19,360 nt of DNA from NCBI GenBank assembly GCA_039908285.1, contig JAMOBE010000068.1, positions 1-19,360 on the forward strand, written 5' to 3'. The position numbers were made by a program, and so were the translations under genes. Origin of the DNA: JAMOBE01 sp039908285 (GTDB lineage: Bacteria > Pseudomonadota > Alphaproteobacteria > Rhodospirillales > Rhodospirillaceae). The notes under the pieces are model-generated. The model worked only from the letters and a program-made list of their open reading frames with translations. It was not told the origin of the DNA and searched no databases. This document shows, piece after piece, positions 7,544 through 16,308 of this stretch. The number at the start of each line of letters is the position of its first letter. The stretch's first letter is position 1.

Positions 7544-8544
7544 TCCGCCCCCTCCTGCGCCTGTTCCCCTCCCTGGCCCTGACCTTTCTCGGGCTATTGG
7601 CGGTGACCTTCGTCATCGGCCGGGTGGTGCCGATCGATCCGGTGCTGACGGTGGTGGGGGATCGTGCCGACGCCGCCGCCTATGCCAGGGCCCGCGCCGA
7701 CCTGGGGTTGGACCGGCCCCTGTACCGGCAGTTCGCCGACTACGTCGTCAGGGCGGTGAGCGGCGACTTCGGCGAGTCGGTGCTGACGGCTCGTCCGGTG
7801 ATCGAGGACATCGCCCGCGTGTTTCCCGCCACCCTGGAACTGGCCACCGCCGCAACCCTGATCGGGGTGCTGCTGGGCGTGCCCATGGGGGTGGTGGCGG
7901 CCACCCGCCAGGGCCGCTGGCCTGACCATGTCATCCGGGTCGTGGGCCTGGTCGGGTACTCGGTGCCGGTGTTCTGGCTGGGGCTGGTGGGGCTGCTGGT
8001 GTTTTACGCCCGGCTCGACTGGGTGGCGGGGCCGGGGCGGATCGACATCATCTTCGACAGCCTGGTGCCGACGGTGACCGGCGTGATCCTGGTGGACGGC
8101 GCCCTGGCCGGCGAGTGGGAGGTGGTCGCCGACGCCGCCCGTCACCTGGTGCTGCCGGCGGCCATCCTCGGTTACTTCTCCCTGGCCTATATCAGCCGGA
8201 TGACCCGCGGCCTGATGCTGGAGCAGTTGCGCCAGGAGTACATCACCACCGCCCGTGCCAAGGGCCTGTCGGAGACGACGGTGGTGTGGCGGCATGCCCT
8301 CGGCAACGCCATGGTGCCGCTGGTCACGGTGATCGCCCTGTCCTATGGCACCCTGCTGGAGGGCTCGGTGCTGACCGAGACGGTGTTCGCCTGGCCGGGG
8401 CTCGGCCAGTACATTACCAGTTCCCTGCTCAACGCCGACATGAACGCGGTGCTGGGCGGGACGGTGGTGGTGGGGACGGTGTTCGTCGGCCTCAACCTGG
8501 TTTCCGACCTCCTGTACCGCCGGCTCGATCCGAGGGCGCGATGA
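7540..8544 (+). CDS. ABC transporter permease, DppB/OppB type
   Basis: A 334-residue inner-membrane permease with about six hydrophobic helices, the first at residues 9-28. The early segment DPVLTVVGDRADA followed by a YRQFADYVV stretch is typical of DppB-type N-termini. The cytoplasmic EAA loop (EYITTARAKGLSETTVVWRHALGN) docks onto the ATPases. It pairs with the next permease to form the channel. An ATGA overlap joins it to the gene on each side, so subunit synthesis is likely coupled. Between helices there is an extended loop (about 165-195: GPGRIDIIFDS and after), as in other family members. Confidence 0.9.
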   Translation: MIRPLLRLFPSLALTFLGLLAVTFVIGRVVPIDPVLTVVGDRADAAAYARARADLGLDRPLYRQFADYVVRAVSGDFGESVLTARPVIEDIARVFPATLELATAATLIGVLLGVPMGVVAATRQGRWPDHVIRVVGLVGYSVPVFWLGLVGLLVFYARLDWVAGPGRIDIIFDSLVPTVTGVILVDGALAGEWEVVADAARHLVLPAAILGYFSLAYISRMTRGLMLEQLRQEYITTARAKGLSETTVVWRHALGNAMVPLVTVIALSYGTLLEGSVLTETVFAWPGLGQYITSSLLNADMNAVLGGTVVVGTVFVGLNLVSDLLYRRLDPRAR

Positions 8545-9431
8545 GCCTGCACGCCTATCTCACCAGTACGAGCCCCGCCTCCCGCCGCCAGGCCCGGCTC
8601 GGCGCCCTGTATCGGGCGTGGCGCGTGCTCCGGCGCAATCCCCTCGCCATGGTCGGACTCATCGTGGTCGCGGCCCTGGTGCTGATCGCCGCCATCGGTC
8701 CGGCGCTGGTGGGGTCCCCCACCGCGCAGGACCTGGTCGGGCGCCTCAGGCCGCCCAGTCCCGACCACTGGCTCGGCACCGATACCCTCGGCCGCGACAT
8801 CCTGGCCCGCGTCGTCCACGGCACCCGCATCACCCTCCTGACCGTCGCCCTGGTGGCGGTGGTGGTGGCTCCGGTCGGGCTCGCGGTCGGCACCGTGGCC
8901 GGCTATTTCGGCGGCGTGGTGGACGGCGTGCTGTCGCGCCTCACCGACGTGTTCCTGGCCTTTCCCCGGCTGATCCTGGCCCTGGCGCTGGTGGCGGCGC
9001 TGGGGCCGGGGATCGAGAACGCGGTGCTGGCCATCGCCCTGACCGCCTGGCCGGCCTATGCCAGGGTGGCCCGCGCCGAGACCCTCGCCATCCGTGACAG
9101 CGATTTCATCGCCGCCGCGCGCCTGGCCGGAGCCTCCGCCCCCCGCATCCTGTGGCGACAGGTGATGCCGCTGTGCCTGTCGTCGGTGATCGTGCGCCTT
9201 TCCCTCGACATGGCGGGCATCATCCTGACCGCCGCCGGGCTCGGCTTTCTCGGCCTCGGCGCCCAGCCACCGGCGCCCGAGTGGGGCGCCATGGTGGCCG
9301 CCGGCCGCCGGGTGCTGCTGGACCAGTGGTGGGTGGCGACCATGCCGGGGATCGCCATCTTCGTGGTCAGCCTCGGCTTCAACCTGCTGGGCGACGGCCT
9401 GCGGGACGTCCTGGATCCGAAAGCCCGATGA
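8541..9431 (+). CDS. ABC transporter permease, DppC/OppC type
   Basis: A 296-residue inner-membrane permease. A polar N-terminal tail is followed by RNPLAMVGL leading into the first helix (about 36-56), the N-terminal signature of OppC/DppC proteins. DHWLGTDTLGRDILARVVHGTR is the diagnostic block before the main transmembrane domain. The EAA loop reads DSDFIAAARLAGASAPRI and is followed by LPLC-type hydrophobic segments ending in NLLGDGLRDVLDPKAR, the classic C-terminus of this family. The start ATG overlaps the previous stop (ATGA), and the stop overlaps the next start in the same way. Confidence 0.92.
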   Translation: MSLHAYLTSTSPASRRQARLGALYRAWRVLRRNPLAMVGLIVVAALVLIAAIGPALVGSPTAQDLVGRLRPPSPDHWLGTDTLGRDILARVVHGTRITLLTVALVAVVVAPVGLAVGTVAGYFGGVVDGVLSRLTDVFLAFPRLILALALVAALGPGIENAVLAIALTAWPAYARVARAETLAIRDSDFIAAARLAGASAPRILWRQVMPLCLSSVIVRLSLDMAGIILTAAGLGFLGLGAQPPAPEWGAMVAAGRRVLLDQWWVATMPGIAIFVVSLGFNLLGDGLRDVLDPKAR

Positions 9432-10285
9432 GCCCTCTTCTCGCCCCATCTCCCCTTCTCGTCATAGACGACCTGAGAGTCACCTTTCCCACCGACGCCG
9501 GGCCGGTGGAGGCGGTGCGGGGGCTGTCCCTGACCATGGGCCGCGAGCGCCTGGGCATCGTCGGCGAGTCTGGCTCGGGCAAGTCCATGACCGGGCGGGC
9601 GGTGATGGGACTGGTGCCGGTGCCGGGGCGGGTGACGGCGCGCCGGCTGGTCTTCGACGGCATCGACCTGACCGCCCCGGGGAGCGTGGCTCGGCTGCGC
9701 GGCCGGCGCATGACCATGGTGATGCAGGACCCCCGCTACGCCCTGAACCCGGTGATGACCATCGGCAGCCAGATCCTGGAGGCCTGTCACATTGCCGGCC
9801 TGTCGGGCCGGGCGGCGCGGGAGCGGGCGCTCGCCATGCTGACGGCGGCGGGTCTTGGCGAGCCGGAGCGGGTGTTCGCCGCCTATCCCCACCAGGTGTC
9901 GGGCGGCATGGGCCAGCGGGCGATGATCGCCATGATGCTGGCCCCCGGTCCCGACCTTCTGATCGCCGACGAGCCCACGTCGGCCCTGGACGCCACGGTG
10001 CAGCGGCAGGTGATGGCGGTGCTGGACGGACTGGTGCGCGAGCGGGGCATGGGGCTGATCCTGATTTCCCACGATCTCGACCTGGTGGCGGAGTTCTGCG
10101 ACCGGGTGCTGATCCTGTACGCCGGGCGGGTGGTGGAGGAGTGCCGGCCGGGGGAGCTGGCCCGGGCGCGTCATCCCTACACCCGGGGCCTGCTGGCCGC
10201 CCGTCCCCGGCTGGATCGGACGCAGGCGCTTTTGCCGGTGTTGCGCCGCGACCCGGCCTGGCTCCATGAGGAGTCTCCGCCATGA
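9428..10285 (+). CDS. ABC transporter ATP-binding protein, DppD/OppD type
   Basis: A 285-residue cytoplasmic ATPase. Walker A is GESGSGKS (46-53), the Q-loop is MVMQDPRYALNPVMT, the signature is VSGGMGQR (157-164) and Walker B is LLIADEP (177-183), followed by the SALD D-loop and the switch histidine in ISHDLDL. The signature has Gly where most relatives have Arg in SGGMRQR, a mild variant. The C-terminus has the HPYTRGLLAA segment of oligopeptide ATPases but a short tail, with no clear cysteine cluster for the 4Fe-4S site found in some OppD/DppD proteins. It works with the following ATPase to drive the two permeases. It has ATGA overlaps on both sides. Confidence 0.9.
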   Translation: MSPLLAPSPLLVIDDLRVTFPTDAGPVEAVRGLSLTMGRERLGIVGESGSGKSMTGRAVMGLVPVPGRVTARRLVFDGIDLTAPGSVARLRGRRMTMVMQDPRYALNPVMTIGSQILEACHIAGLSGRAARERALAMLTAAGLGEPERVFAAYPHQVSGGMGQRAMIAMMLAPGPDLLIADEPTSALDATVQRQVMAVLDGLVRERGMGLILISHDLDLVAEFCDRVLILYAGRVVEECRPGELARARHPYTRGLLAARPRLDRTQALLPVLRRDPAWLHEESPP

Positions 10286-11046
10286 TCGCGGTGGAGGCCC
10301 TGCGGGTGACCTTCGGCGGCGTGACGGCGGTGGACGATGTATCCTTCACCGTGGCCAGGGGGGAGGCGTTCGGTCTGGTGGGAGAGTCGGGGTCGGGCAA
10401 GTCCACGGTGCTGCGGGTGCTGAGTGGACTGCTGCGCTCGTGGTCCGGCCGGGTGACCATAGATGGTGAGGTGCAGAGGCCGGTCCGCCCCCGATCCTTC
10501 GCCCGGGTGGCGCAGATGGTGTTCCAGGACCCCTATGGCTCCCTCCACCCCCGCCACACCGTGGACGCCACCCTGGCCGAGCCGGCCCTGGTCCAGGGAC
10601 TCGACCGTATCGACCAGCGGGTTGCCCAGGCCCTGGCCGACGTCGGCCTCGATGGCGCCGTCCGCTTCCGCTACCCGCACCAGCTTTCCGGCGGGCAGCG
10701 CCAGCGGGTGGCCATCGCCCGCGCCCTGATCCTCGAGCCCTCCCTGCTGCTGTTGGACGAGCCCACCTCGGCCCTGGACGTGTCGGTGCAGGCCGAGGTG
10801 CTGAACCTGCTCGCCGGCCTGCGCCAAAGCCGCGGCCTGACCATGGTCCTGGTCAGCCATAATCTCGCGGTGGTGGCCCACATGTGCGAGCGTCTGGCGG
10901 TCATGCGGGACGGCGCCATCGTCGAGCACCTCTCCGCCGCCGACCTCCGCGCCGGCCGGGCGGCTCATCCCTGTACCAGGGCGCTGCTGGGCGTGGGGAC
11001 CGGTGATGGGGCGCACCGCCGTCATGGTTTGCGCGAACACACGTAA
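10282..11046 (+). CDS. ABC transporter ATP-binding protein, DppF/OppF type (short form)
   Basis: A 254-residue cytoplasmic ATPase. Walker A is GESGSGKST (34-42), the Q-loop is VFQDPYGSLHPRHT, the canonical signature LSGGQRQR begins at residue 135, and Walker B LLLLDEP begins at residue 155, followed by TSALDVSVQAEVLN and the switch histidine in VSHNLAV. It is shorter than typical DppF (about 320 residues) because the C-terminal extension is almost absent: it ends soon after AHPCTRALL. It is the last gene of the five-gene importer operon. The ATG overlaps the previous stop (ATGA). Confidence 0.9.
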   Translation: MIAVEALRVTFGGVTAVDDVSFTVARGEAFGLVGESGSGKSTVLRVLSGLLRSWSGRVTIDGEVQRPVRPRSFARVAQMVFQDPYGSLHPRHTVDATLAEPALVQGLDRIDQRVAQALADVGLDGAVRFRYPHQLSGGQRQRVAIARALILEPSLLLLDEPTSALDVSVQAEVLNLLAGLRQSRGLTMVLVSHNLAVVAHMCERLAVMRDGAIVEHLSAADLRAGRAAHPCTRALLGVGTGDGAHRRHGLREHT

Positions 11047-11083
11047 AATCGCCTTTATCTCCATTTTTTCACGGCGTATCGCG

Positions 11084-11113
11084 AGGCTGAAACCCGTGTC
11101 AGCCTGAGGCTGA
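11084..11113. other. Alternating hairpin sequence between convergent genes
   Basis: AGGCTGA occurs at 11084-11090 and 11107-11113 with its reverse complement TCAGCCT at 11099-11105 in between. The middle copy can pair with either side but not both. The right-hand option extends to GTCAGCC/GGCTGAC with a three-base loop. There is no T-run directly after the stem on either strand, so it is not a clear intrinsic terminator. It sits in the 105-base gap between the transporter operon and the leftward DUF2125 gene. Confidence 0.35.
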
Positions 11114-11151
11114 CCGCTGCAAACAGATACTAAAAATGATCAGCCCTGGCA

Positions 11152-12303
11152 TCACTTCCCCTCGGGATCCGCCTCATCGCCGGATGGGACCGCCTGCGGC
11201 CTGGCCGTGGTGGTGCCGGGAGGGGCCGGCTCGTGGGAGGACGACCAGCGGACGTCGGGCAGGCGAACCAGCCTTACCGGGCCGACGAACAGCCGCCGTT
11301 CCTGGATCGTCAGCGGTACGCTGATGGTGGAGGGGCCGCCGCCGCTCGACGGCTTGGCCATCATGCCGAGCACCACCTTGGCCATGCTGGCGTCGCGGGA
11401 GCGCACCATCCCCTCGCGGGTCAGGGCGTCCACCGCCTCGAAGAAGCCCTGGATGCGGGCGGTCAGGGCGCCTATGGGCTGAAGCTGTTCGTCGAGGGCC
11501 AGGGTGCCACTGGCATACATGCGCAGCGGCGACCACTGGACGTCGAAGGTCTCCACCTCGACGGTGCCGCCCTCCTCCCGCCAGCGCCCGAGGGACTCGA
11601 CGATCGGCCCGGCCGGCGGCCGGCCCTTGACCTGCGCCTTCAGGGTAATGTCGTCCAGCCTCGGACCGAATGGCAGCCGCAGCCCCGGCGGCAGGTCGAT
11701 GGCGCGACCATCGATGGCTACGGCGATGCTGGTCGCCTTGTGATCGGCCTCGTTCCCGTTCGTCCACGCGGCGCTGGCCTTGACGTGCTCCAGCCGCACC
11801 GGCACCGCCGCCCCGACGATCTCCGCGGCGTCCAGGGTGAGACCGACAAGCCGCAGCCGGCCAGTGCCGCCAAAGGCCAGGTCGACCACGGCGGACCGTG
11901 CCGTGACCGAGCCCGCTCCCCCGCCCAGATTGGACGGCAGCCGCAGGTCCTGGGGGCCGACGATGTCTACCTTTACCTCGGTGATGAAGAAGGGGTTGAT
12001 GCGAGCCACCAGGGAGCGCGCGCGCCAGTTCCAGCCGCCACCGGCCGCCGGCGCCTCGATGGCGGGAGCGGGAACGGTCAGGACGATGCCCAGAGGAAAG
12101 CCGGTCCACTCCGGCGCCCCATAGGACACCTGATAGCCCTCGGCCCGGCGCACCGCCGCCCAGGCCTCGATCCCCACATCAATCCGCGACTTCGTCCACA
12201 GCCAGAAGGCGGCATAGAGCGACGCCGCCGCGATCACCGCTATCGGCAGGATCAGAAAGCCGGGAATCCGTCCCGCCGGTCTACCACCAGTCGCCATCGC
12301 CAT
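11152..12303 (-). CDS. DUF2125 family protein, membrane-anchored, unknown function
   Basis: A 383-residue protein with one N-terminal transmembrane helix (about 15-38, with FWLW at its end) and a large, probably periplasmic beta-rich region. The order after the helix is the pattern I associate with alphaproteobacterial DUF2125 proteins: an IEAWAAVRRAEG stretch, a GFPLGIVLTVPAP block, and then W-rich LVARINPFF. Role unknown. The tail (about 355-383) is low-complexity and polar. ATG 12303 is followed two codons later by ATG 12297. A GAGGA motif is only 3 bases from the first but 9 from the second, so the true start may be 12297. It lies 30 bases downstream of the small membrane-protein gene and is probably cotranscribed with it. 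Confidence 0.75.
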   Translation of the reverse strand: MAMATGGRPAGRIPGFLILPIAVIAAASLYAAFWLWTKSRIDVGIEAWAAVRRAEGYQVSYGAPEWTGFPLGIVLTVPAPAIEAPAAGGGWNWRARSLVARINPFFITEVKVDIVGPQDLRLPSNLGGGAGSVTARSAVVDLAFGGTGRLRLVGLTLDAAEIVGAAVPVRLEHVKASAAWTNGNEADHKATSIAVAIDGRAIDLPPGLRLPFGPRLDDITLKAQVKGRPPAGPIVESLGRWREEGGTVEVETFDVQWSPLRMYASGTLALDEQLQPIGALTARIQGFFEAVDALTREGMVRSRDASMAKVVLGMMAKPSSGGGPSTISVPLTIQERRLFVGPVRLVRLPDVRWSSSHEPAPPGTTTARPQAVPSGDEADPEGK

Positions 12304-12333
12304 CGTTCCTCATCGCACCGGAGTCCGACGGGA

Positions 12334-12807
12334 CTATCGGCGTCCTCTGGGAGCATTCTTTACGGGACCTTCATTGGCGCGGATCTCCTCCATCTGCATC
12401 CGGGTCCGCTCCAGCCAGACATCGGGATCCTCGTCGTCCGCGTCGTCCTCCGCAGTGCCCGCCGTCTTTGGCTTGCGAGGGCGACGGGGGGGAAGTTTTG
12501 GCTTCGGCATCAGATAGGCGAAGGCCACCGCGGCCCCCAGCGGCGGGCCGATGATGAGGAGGAGTCGCGCCAGCACCAGCCAGGCGGACGAGCGCTGGAC
12601 GCCGAGGACGATCGCCTCCTTGCACTCATAGCGCTGGCGGAAGGTTCCCGAGCAGTCGCTCAACCGCTGCTGGACCTGGTCCGAGGAGTGGGTCTGCATG
12701 TCGGTGCCGAACATCGCGGTGATCTGCAACCAGCCAACGATGGCGATCCAGAGGAACGATGCCGACGTCACCGCCCATTTGGCGACGGTCCGTGTGGATG
12801 CAGCCAT
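12334..12807 (-). CDS. Small two-helix membrane protein, unknown function
   Basis: A 157-residue protein with two hydrophobic helices (about 9-32 and 74-98). Between them is a polar loop containing two cysteines (DCSGTF and YECKEAI) that could form a disulfide if the loop is periplasmic. A basic proline-rich stretch (LPPRRPRKPK) comes next, then an acidic stretch (AEDDADDEDPD) and a charged C-terminus. A good ribosome binding site (GGGGAG about 8 bases upstream) supports the ATG at 12807. I do not recognise the family. It appears to form a two-gene operon with the DUF2125 gene and is divergent from mtnA across 141 bases. Confidence 0.65.
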   Translation of the reverse strand: MAASTRTVAKWAVTSASFLWIAIVGWLQITAMFGTDMQTHSSDQVQQRLSDCSGTFRQRYECKEAIVLGVQRSSAWLVLARLLLIIGPPLGAAVAFAYLMPKPKLPPRRPRKPKTAGTAEDDADDEDPDVWLERTRMQMEEIRANEGPVKNAPRGRR

Positions 12808-12948
12808 GTCCCGCTCCCCGACCAGAGATCCCGATACCGCGCAACTCTACAATGGCTTGGCGCTGGACAAAAGACCGGAAACCGGCCATTGCACCAGTCA
12901 GCGCGTGCGCGTAAGGTCCCCGTGGTCCAGTATGGGGTGGATGGTGTC

Positions 12949-14055
<1,107 letters not shown>

Positions 14056-14069
14056 CGGAGTATTCCCCC

Positions 14070-16109
14070 ATGCAGAACCAGTGGTCCGATAGCGACGCCG
14101 ATGCGGCGATCGCCCGCCATGCCGCCCTGGGGCCCGACGTGGCCCTGCGGGTCTATACCAGCCGTCTGCTGGGGGGGGAGCCGCGCCTGGTGCTGCATGG
14201 CGGCGGCAACACCTCCGTCAAGACCGTCATGCACGACCTGGTGGGCGACCCGGTGGAGGTGATCTGCGTCAAGGGCAGCGGCTGGGACATGGGGACCATC
14301 GAGCCGGCGGGGCTGCCGGCGGTGCGGCTCGCCCCGCTGCGGCGCCTGCTGGCCCTCGATGCCCTGTCCGACGAGGACATGGTCAACGTGCAGCGCTGCA
14401 ACCTTCTCGACAGCACCGCGCCCAATCCGTCGGTGGAGACGCTGCTGCACGCCTTCCTCCCCCACAAGTTCATCGACCACACCCACGCCAATGCCGTGCT
14501 GTCGCTGGTGGACCAGCCGGAGGCCGCCGCCCTGTGCGCCGAGGTCTATGGCCGGCGGATGGCGGTGGTGCCCTACATCATGCCGGGCTTCCTGCTGGCG
14601 AAGAAGGCCCACGAGGTGTTCTCCGCCGATCCCGGGGTCGAGGGCCTCATCCTGCTGCGCCATGGCATCTTCACCTTCGGCGACACGGCGAAGCAGGCCT
14701 ACGACCGCATGATCGACATGGTGACGCTGGCGGAGGCCCGCATCGCCAAGGGGAAATCCCGCCCCTTCGCCGTGGCCGCCCTGCCCGAGCCGGCCGCTCC
14801 GCTCGCCGTGGTGGCGCCGATCGTGCGCGGCCTGCTGAGCCGGCCGAGCGGCAGCGACCATGCGCGCATGGTGCTGGACTTTCGCGACGGGCCGGAGATC
14901 CGCGACTTCGTCAACGGCGACCAGCTTGCCCGCTATGGCCAGGCGGGCACCGCCACCCCCGACCACGTGATCCGCACCAAGCAGAAGCCCCTCATTCTGC
15001 CGCCGGCCAATGCCGGGACCGTGGGCGCCTTCGCCGTCGCCGCGCGGATGGCCGTCGCCGCCTATGCCGCCGACTACCGGGCCTATTTCGCCCGCAACAA
15101 TGCCCGTCAGGCGGTCAAGCGGCGGGAGCTGGACCCGGTGCCCCGGGTGATCCTGGTGCCGGGTCTCGGCCTGTTCGGCGTCGGCGCCTCGGCCAAGGAG
15201 GCGGCCATCGCCGCCGATCTTGCCGTCACCAACGTCGGCGTCATCACCGACGCCGAGCGCATCGGGCGCTTCGAGAGCCTGCCCGAGGACGACGTCTTCG
15301 ACATGGAGTACTGGTCGCTGGAGCAGGCCAAGCTGGGCAAGGGGGCCGAGAAGCCCCTGGCCCGTCACGTGGTGGTGGTGACCGGCGGCGGCTCTGGGAT
15401 CGGCGCCGCGACGGCCGCGGCCTTCGCCCGCGGTGGCGCCGAGGTGGCGGTTCTGGACCGTGACGGCGACGCGGCAAAGGCGGTGGCGACGCGGGTCAAG
15501 GGCCTTGGCCTGGCGTGCGACGTCACCGACCCGGCGCGGGTGTCGGCGGCCTTCGACGCGGTGTGCGCGGCGTTTGGGGGCGTCGACATCGTCGTCTCCA
15601 ACGCCGGCGCGGCGTGGCAGGGCACCATCGGCGACGTCGAGGACACGGTGCTGCGCCGAAGCTTCGAACTCAATTTCTGGGCGCATCAGAGCGTGTGCCA
15701 GGCGGCGGTACGGATCATGCGGGCGCAGGGCACCGGTGGCTGCCTCCTGTTCAACACCTCGAAGCAGGCGGTCAACCCAGGCCCGGACTTCGGCCCCTAT
15801 GGACTGCCCAAGGCGGCGACGCTGTTCCTGATGCGTCAGTACGCGGTGGACCACGGCCGGGATGGCATCCGCGCCAACGCCGTCAATGCCGACCGCATCC
15901 GCAGCGGCCTGCTGACGGACGAGATGATCGCCTCGCGCTCCAAGGCCCGGGGCCTGAGCGAGCATGACTACATGGCGGGCAACCTGCTGGGCCGCGAGGT
16001 CACCGCCGACGAGGTTGCGCAGGCGTTCGTGGACCTGGCGCTGGCTCGCAGTACGACGGCGGCGGTGGTGACGGTGGATGGGGGGAATATCGCGGCGGCG
16101 CTGCGGTAG
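14070..16109 (+). CDS. Bifunctional class II aldolase / short-chain dehydrogenase fusion
   Basis: A 679-residue two-domain enzyme. Residues about 1-230 form a zinc class II aldolase/adducin domain, with HGGGNTS (43-49), the metal-binding pair His137 and His139 in DHTHANAV, and His198 in RHGIFTFG. A linker region (about 230-430) follows as in RhaD/YuxG-type fusions. Residues about 433-679 are a short-chain dehydrogenase: TGGGSGIG (438-445), NAG at 511, and the Tyr577-x3-Lys581 pair. Relatives cleave ketose-1-phosphates to dihydroxyacetone phosphate plus an aldehyde and then oxidise or reduce the aldehyde. Directly after mtnA, the likely substrate is 5-methylthioribulose-1-phosphate (or 5-deoxyribulose-1-phosphate), yielding (methylthio)acetaldehyde; this is inference from context. 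Rhamnulose-1-phosphate is the alternative, but no rhamnose genes are near. A GGAG motif lies about 9 bases before the ATG. Confidence 0.9.
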   Translation: MQNQWSDSDADAAIARHAALGPDVALRVYTSRLLGGEPRLVLHGGGNTSVKTVMHDLVGDPVEVICVKGSGWDMGTIEPAGLPAVRLAPLRRLLALDALSDEDMVNVQRCNLLDSTAPNPSVETLLHAFLPHKFIDHTHANAVLSLVDQPEAAALCAEVYGRRMAVVPYIMPGFLLAKKAHEVFSADPGVEGLILLRHGIFTFGDTAKQAYDRMIDMVTLAEARIAKGKSRPFAVAALPEPAAPLAVVAPIVRGLLSRPSGSDHARMVLDFRDGPEIRDFVNGDQLARYGQAGTATPDHVIRTKQKPLILPPANAGTVGAFAVAARMAVAAYAADYRAYFARNNARQAVKRRELDPVPRVILVPGLGLFGVGASAKEAAIAADLAVTNVGVITDAERIGRFESLPEDDVFDMEYWSLEQAKLGKGAEKPLARHVVVVTGGGSGIGAATAAAFARGGAEVAVLDRDGDAAKAVATRVKGLGLACDVTDPARVSAAFDAVCAAFGGVDIVVSNAGAAWQGTIGDVEDTVLRRSFELNFWAHQSVCQAAVRIMRAQGTGGCLLFNTSKQAVNPGPDFGPYGLPKAATLFLMRQYAVDHGRDGIRANAVNADRIRSGLLTDEMIASRSKARGLSEHDYMAGNLLGREVTADEVAQAFVDLALARSTTAAVVTVDGGNIAAALR

Positions 16110-16165
16110 AAAAAGAACGAGGGGCCGTCATGCGAATGCATGCCTACGGCATGACTGGCCCCTCG
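16110..16165 (-). terminator. Intrinsic terminator-like hairpin for the MCP operon (leftward)
   Basis: Reading leftward, the compound GC stem (16118-16165) is followed by a TTCTTTTTCT tract that reaches the stop codon of the facing dehydrogenase gene. This is the left boundary of repeat copy 1. The stem is long, with a one-base bulge. Confidence 0.55.
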
Positions 16166-16277
16166 TGCTCCCCGTTACTTCGTTGCTGAAGCAGTTGTCG
16201 TATCATTCCGAAGCAATGGTATGAGCATCGCTCGATTACTAATGGGGAGCACGAGGGCCTCCAGGCCCTCGCTCTTA
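16113..16277. repeat. Dispersed structured repeat, copy 1
   Basis: An 88-base core (16165-16252) is flanked by two GC-rich hairpins. The core is 82/88 identical to the one at 19107-19194. Its ends pair with each other (GTGCTCCCCGTTA with TAATGGGGAGCAC; the central G faces T, allowed as G-U in RNA). Inside, CGTATCA (16199-16205) can pair with TGGTATG (16217-16223). The left hairpin (16118-16165) has a compound stem: CGAGGGGCC/GGCCCCTCG carries an inner GTCATGC/GCATGAC. The right hairpin is CGAGGGCCT/AGGCCCTCG (16252-16271). T-rich tracts point outward on both strands. It fills the gap between two convergent genes. Confidence 0.85.
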
Positions 16278-16290
16278 TTCTTACTTTCCT
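16252..16290 (+). terminator. Intrinsic terminator-like hairpin after the aldolase/dehydrogenase gene
   Basis: CGAGGGCCT and AGGCCCTCG form a perfect 9-base stem with a two-base centre (16252-16271), followed by CTCTTATTCTTACTTTCCT on the plus strand. It forms the right boundary of repeat copy 1, so a rightward transcript would carry the structured core just before its 3' end. Confidence 0.55.
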
Positions 16291-16308
16291 CCGAGACAAT
16301 AGTCCGTA

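Noticed and set aside
11233..12948. A long open frame in phase with and upstream of mtnA
   Set aside because: It lies antisense to the DUF2125 and small membrane-protein genes, has no domain features, and the isomerase family start fits ATG 12949.
12808..12948. Possible SAM- or MTA-responsive leader upstream of mtnA (AATGGC 12851-12856 with GCCATT 12885-12890, and a CCGG-AAA-CCGG hairpin)
   Set aside because: The helices are short and partly overlap, and I could not match any known riboswitch core by eye. A covariance-model scan would decide.
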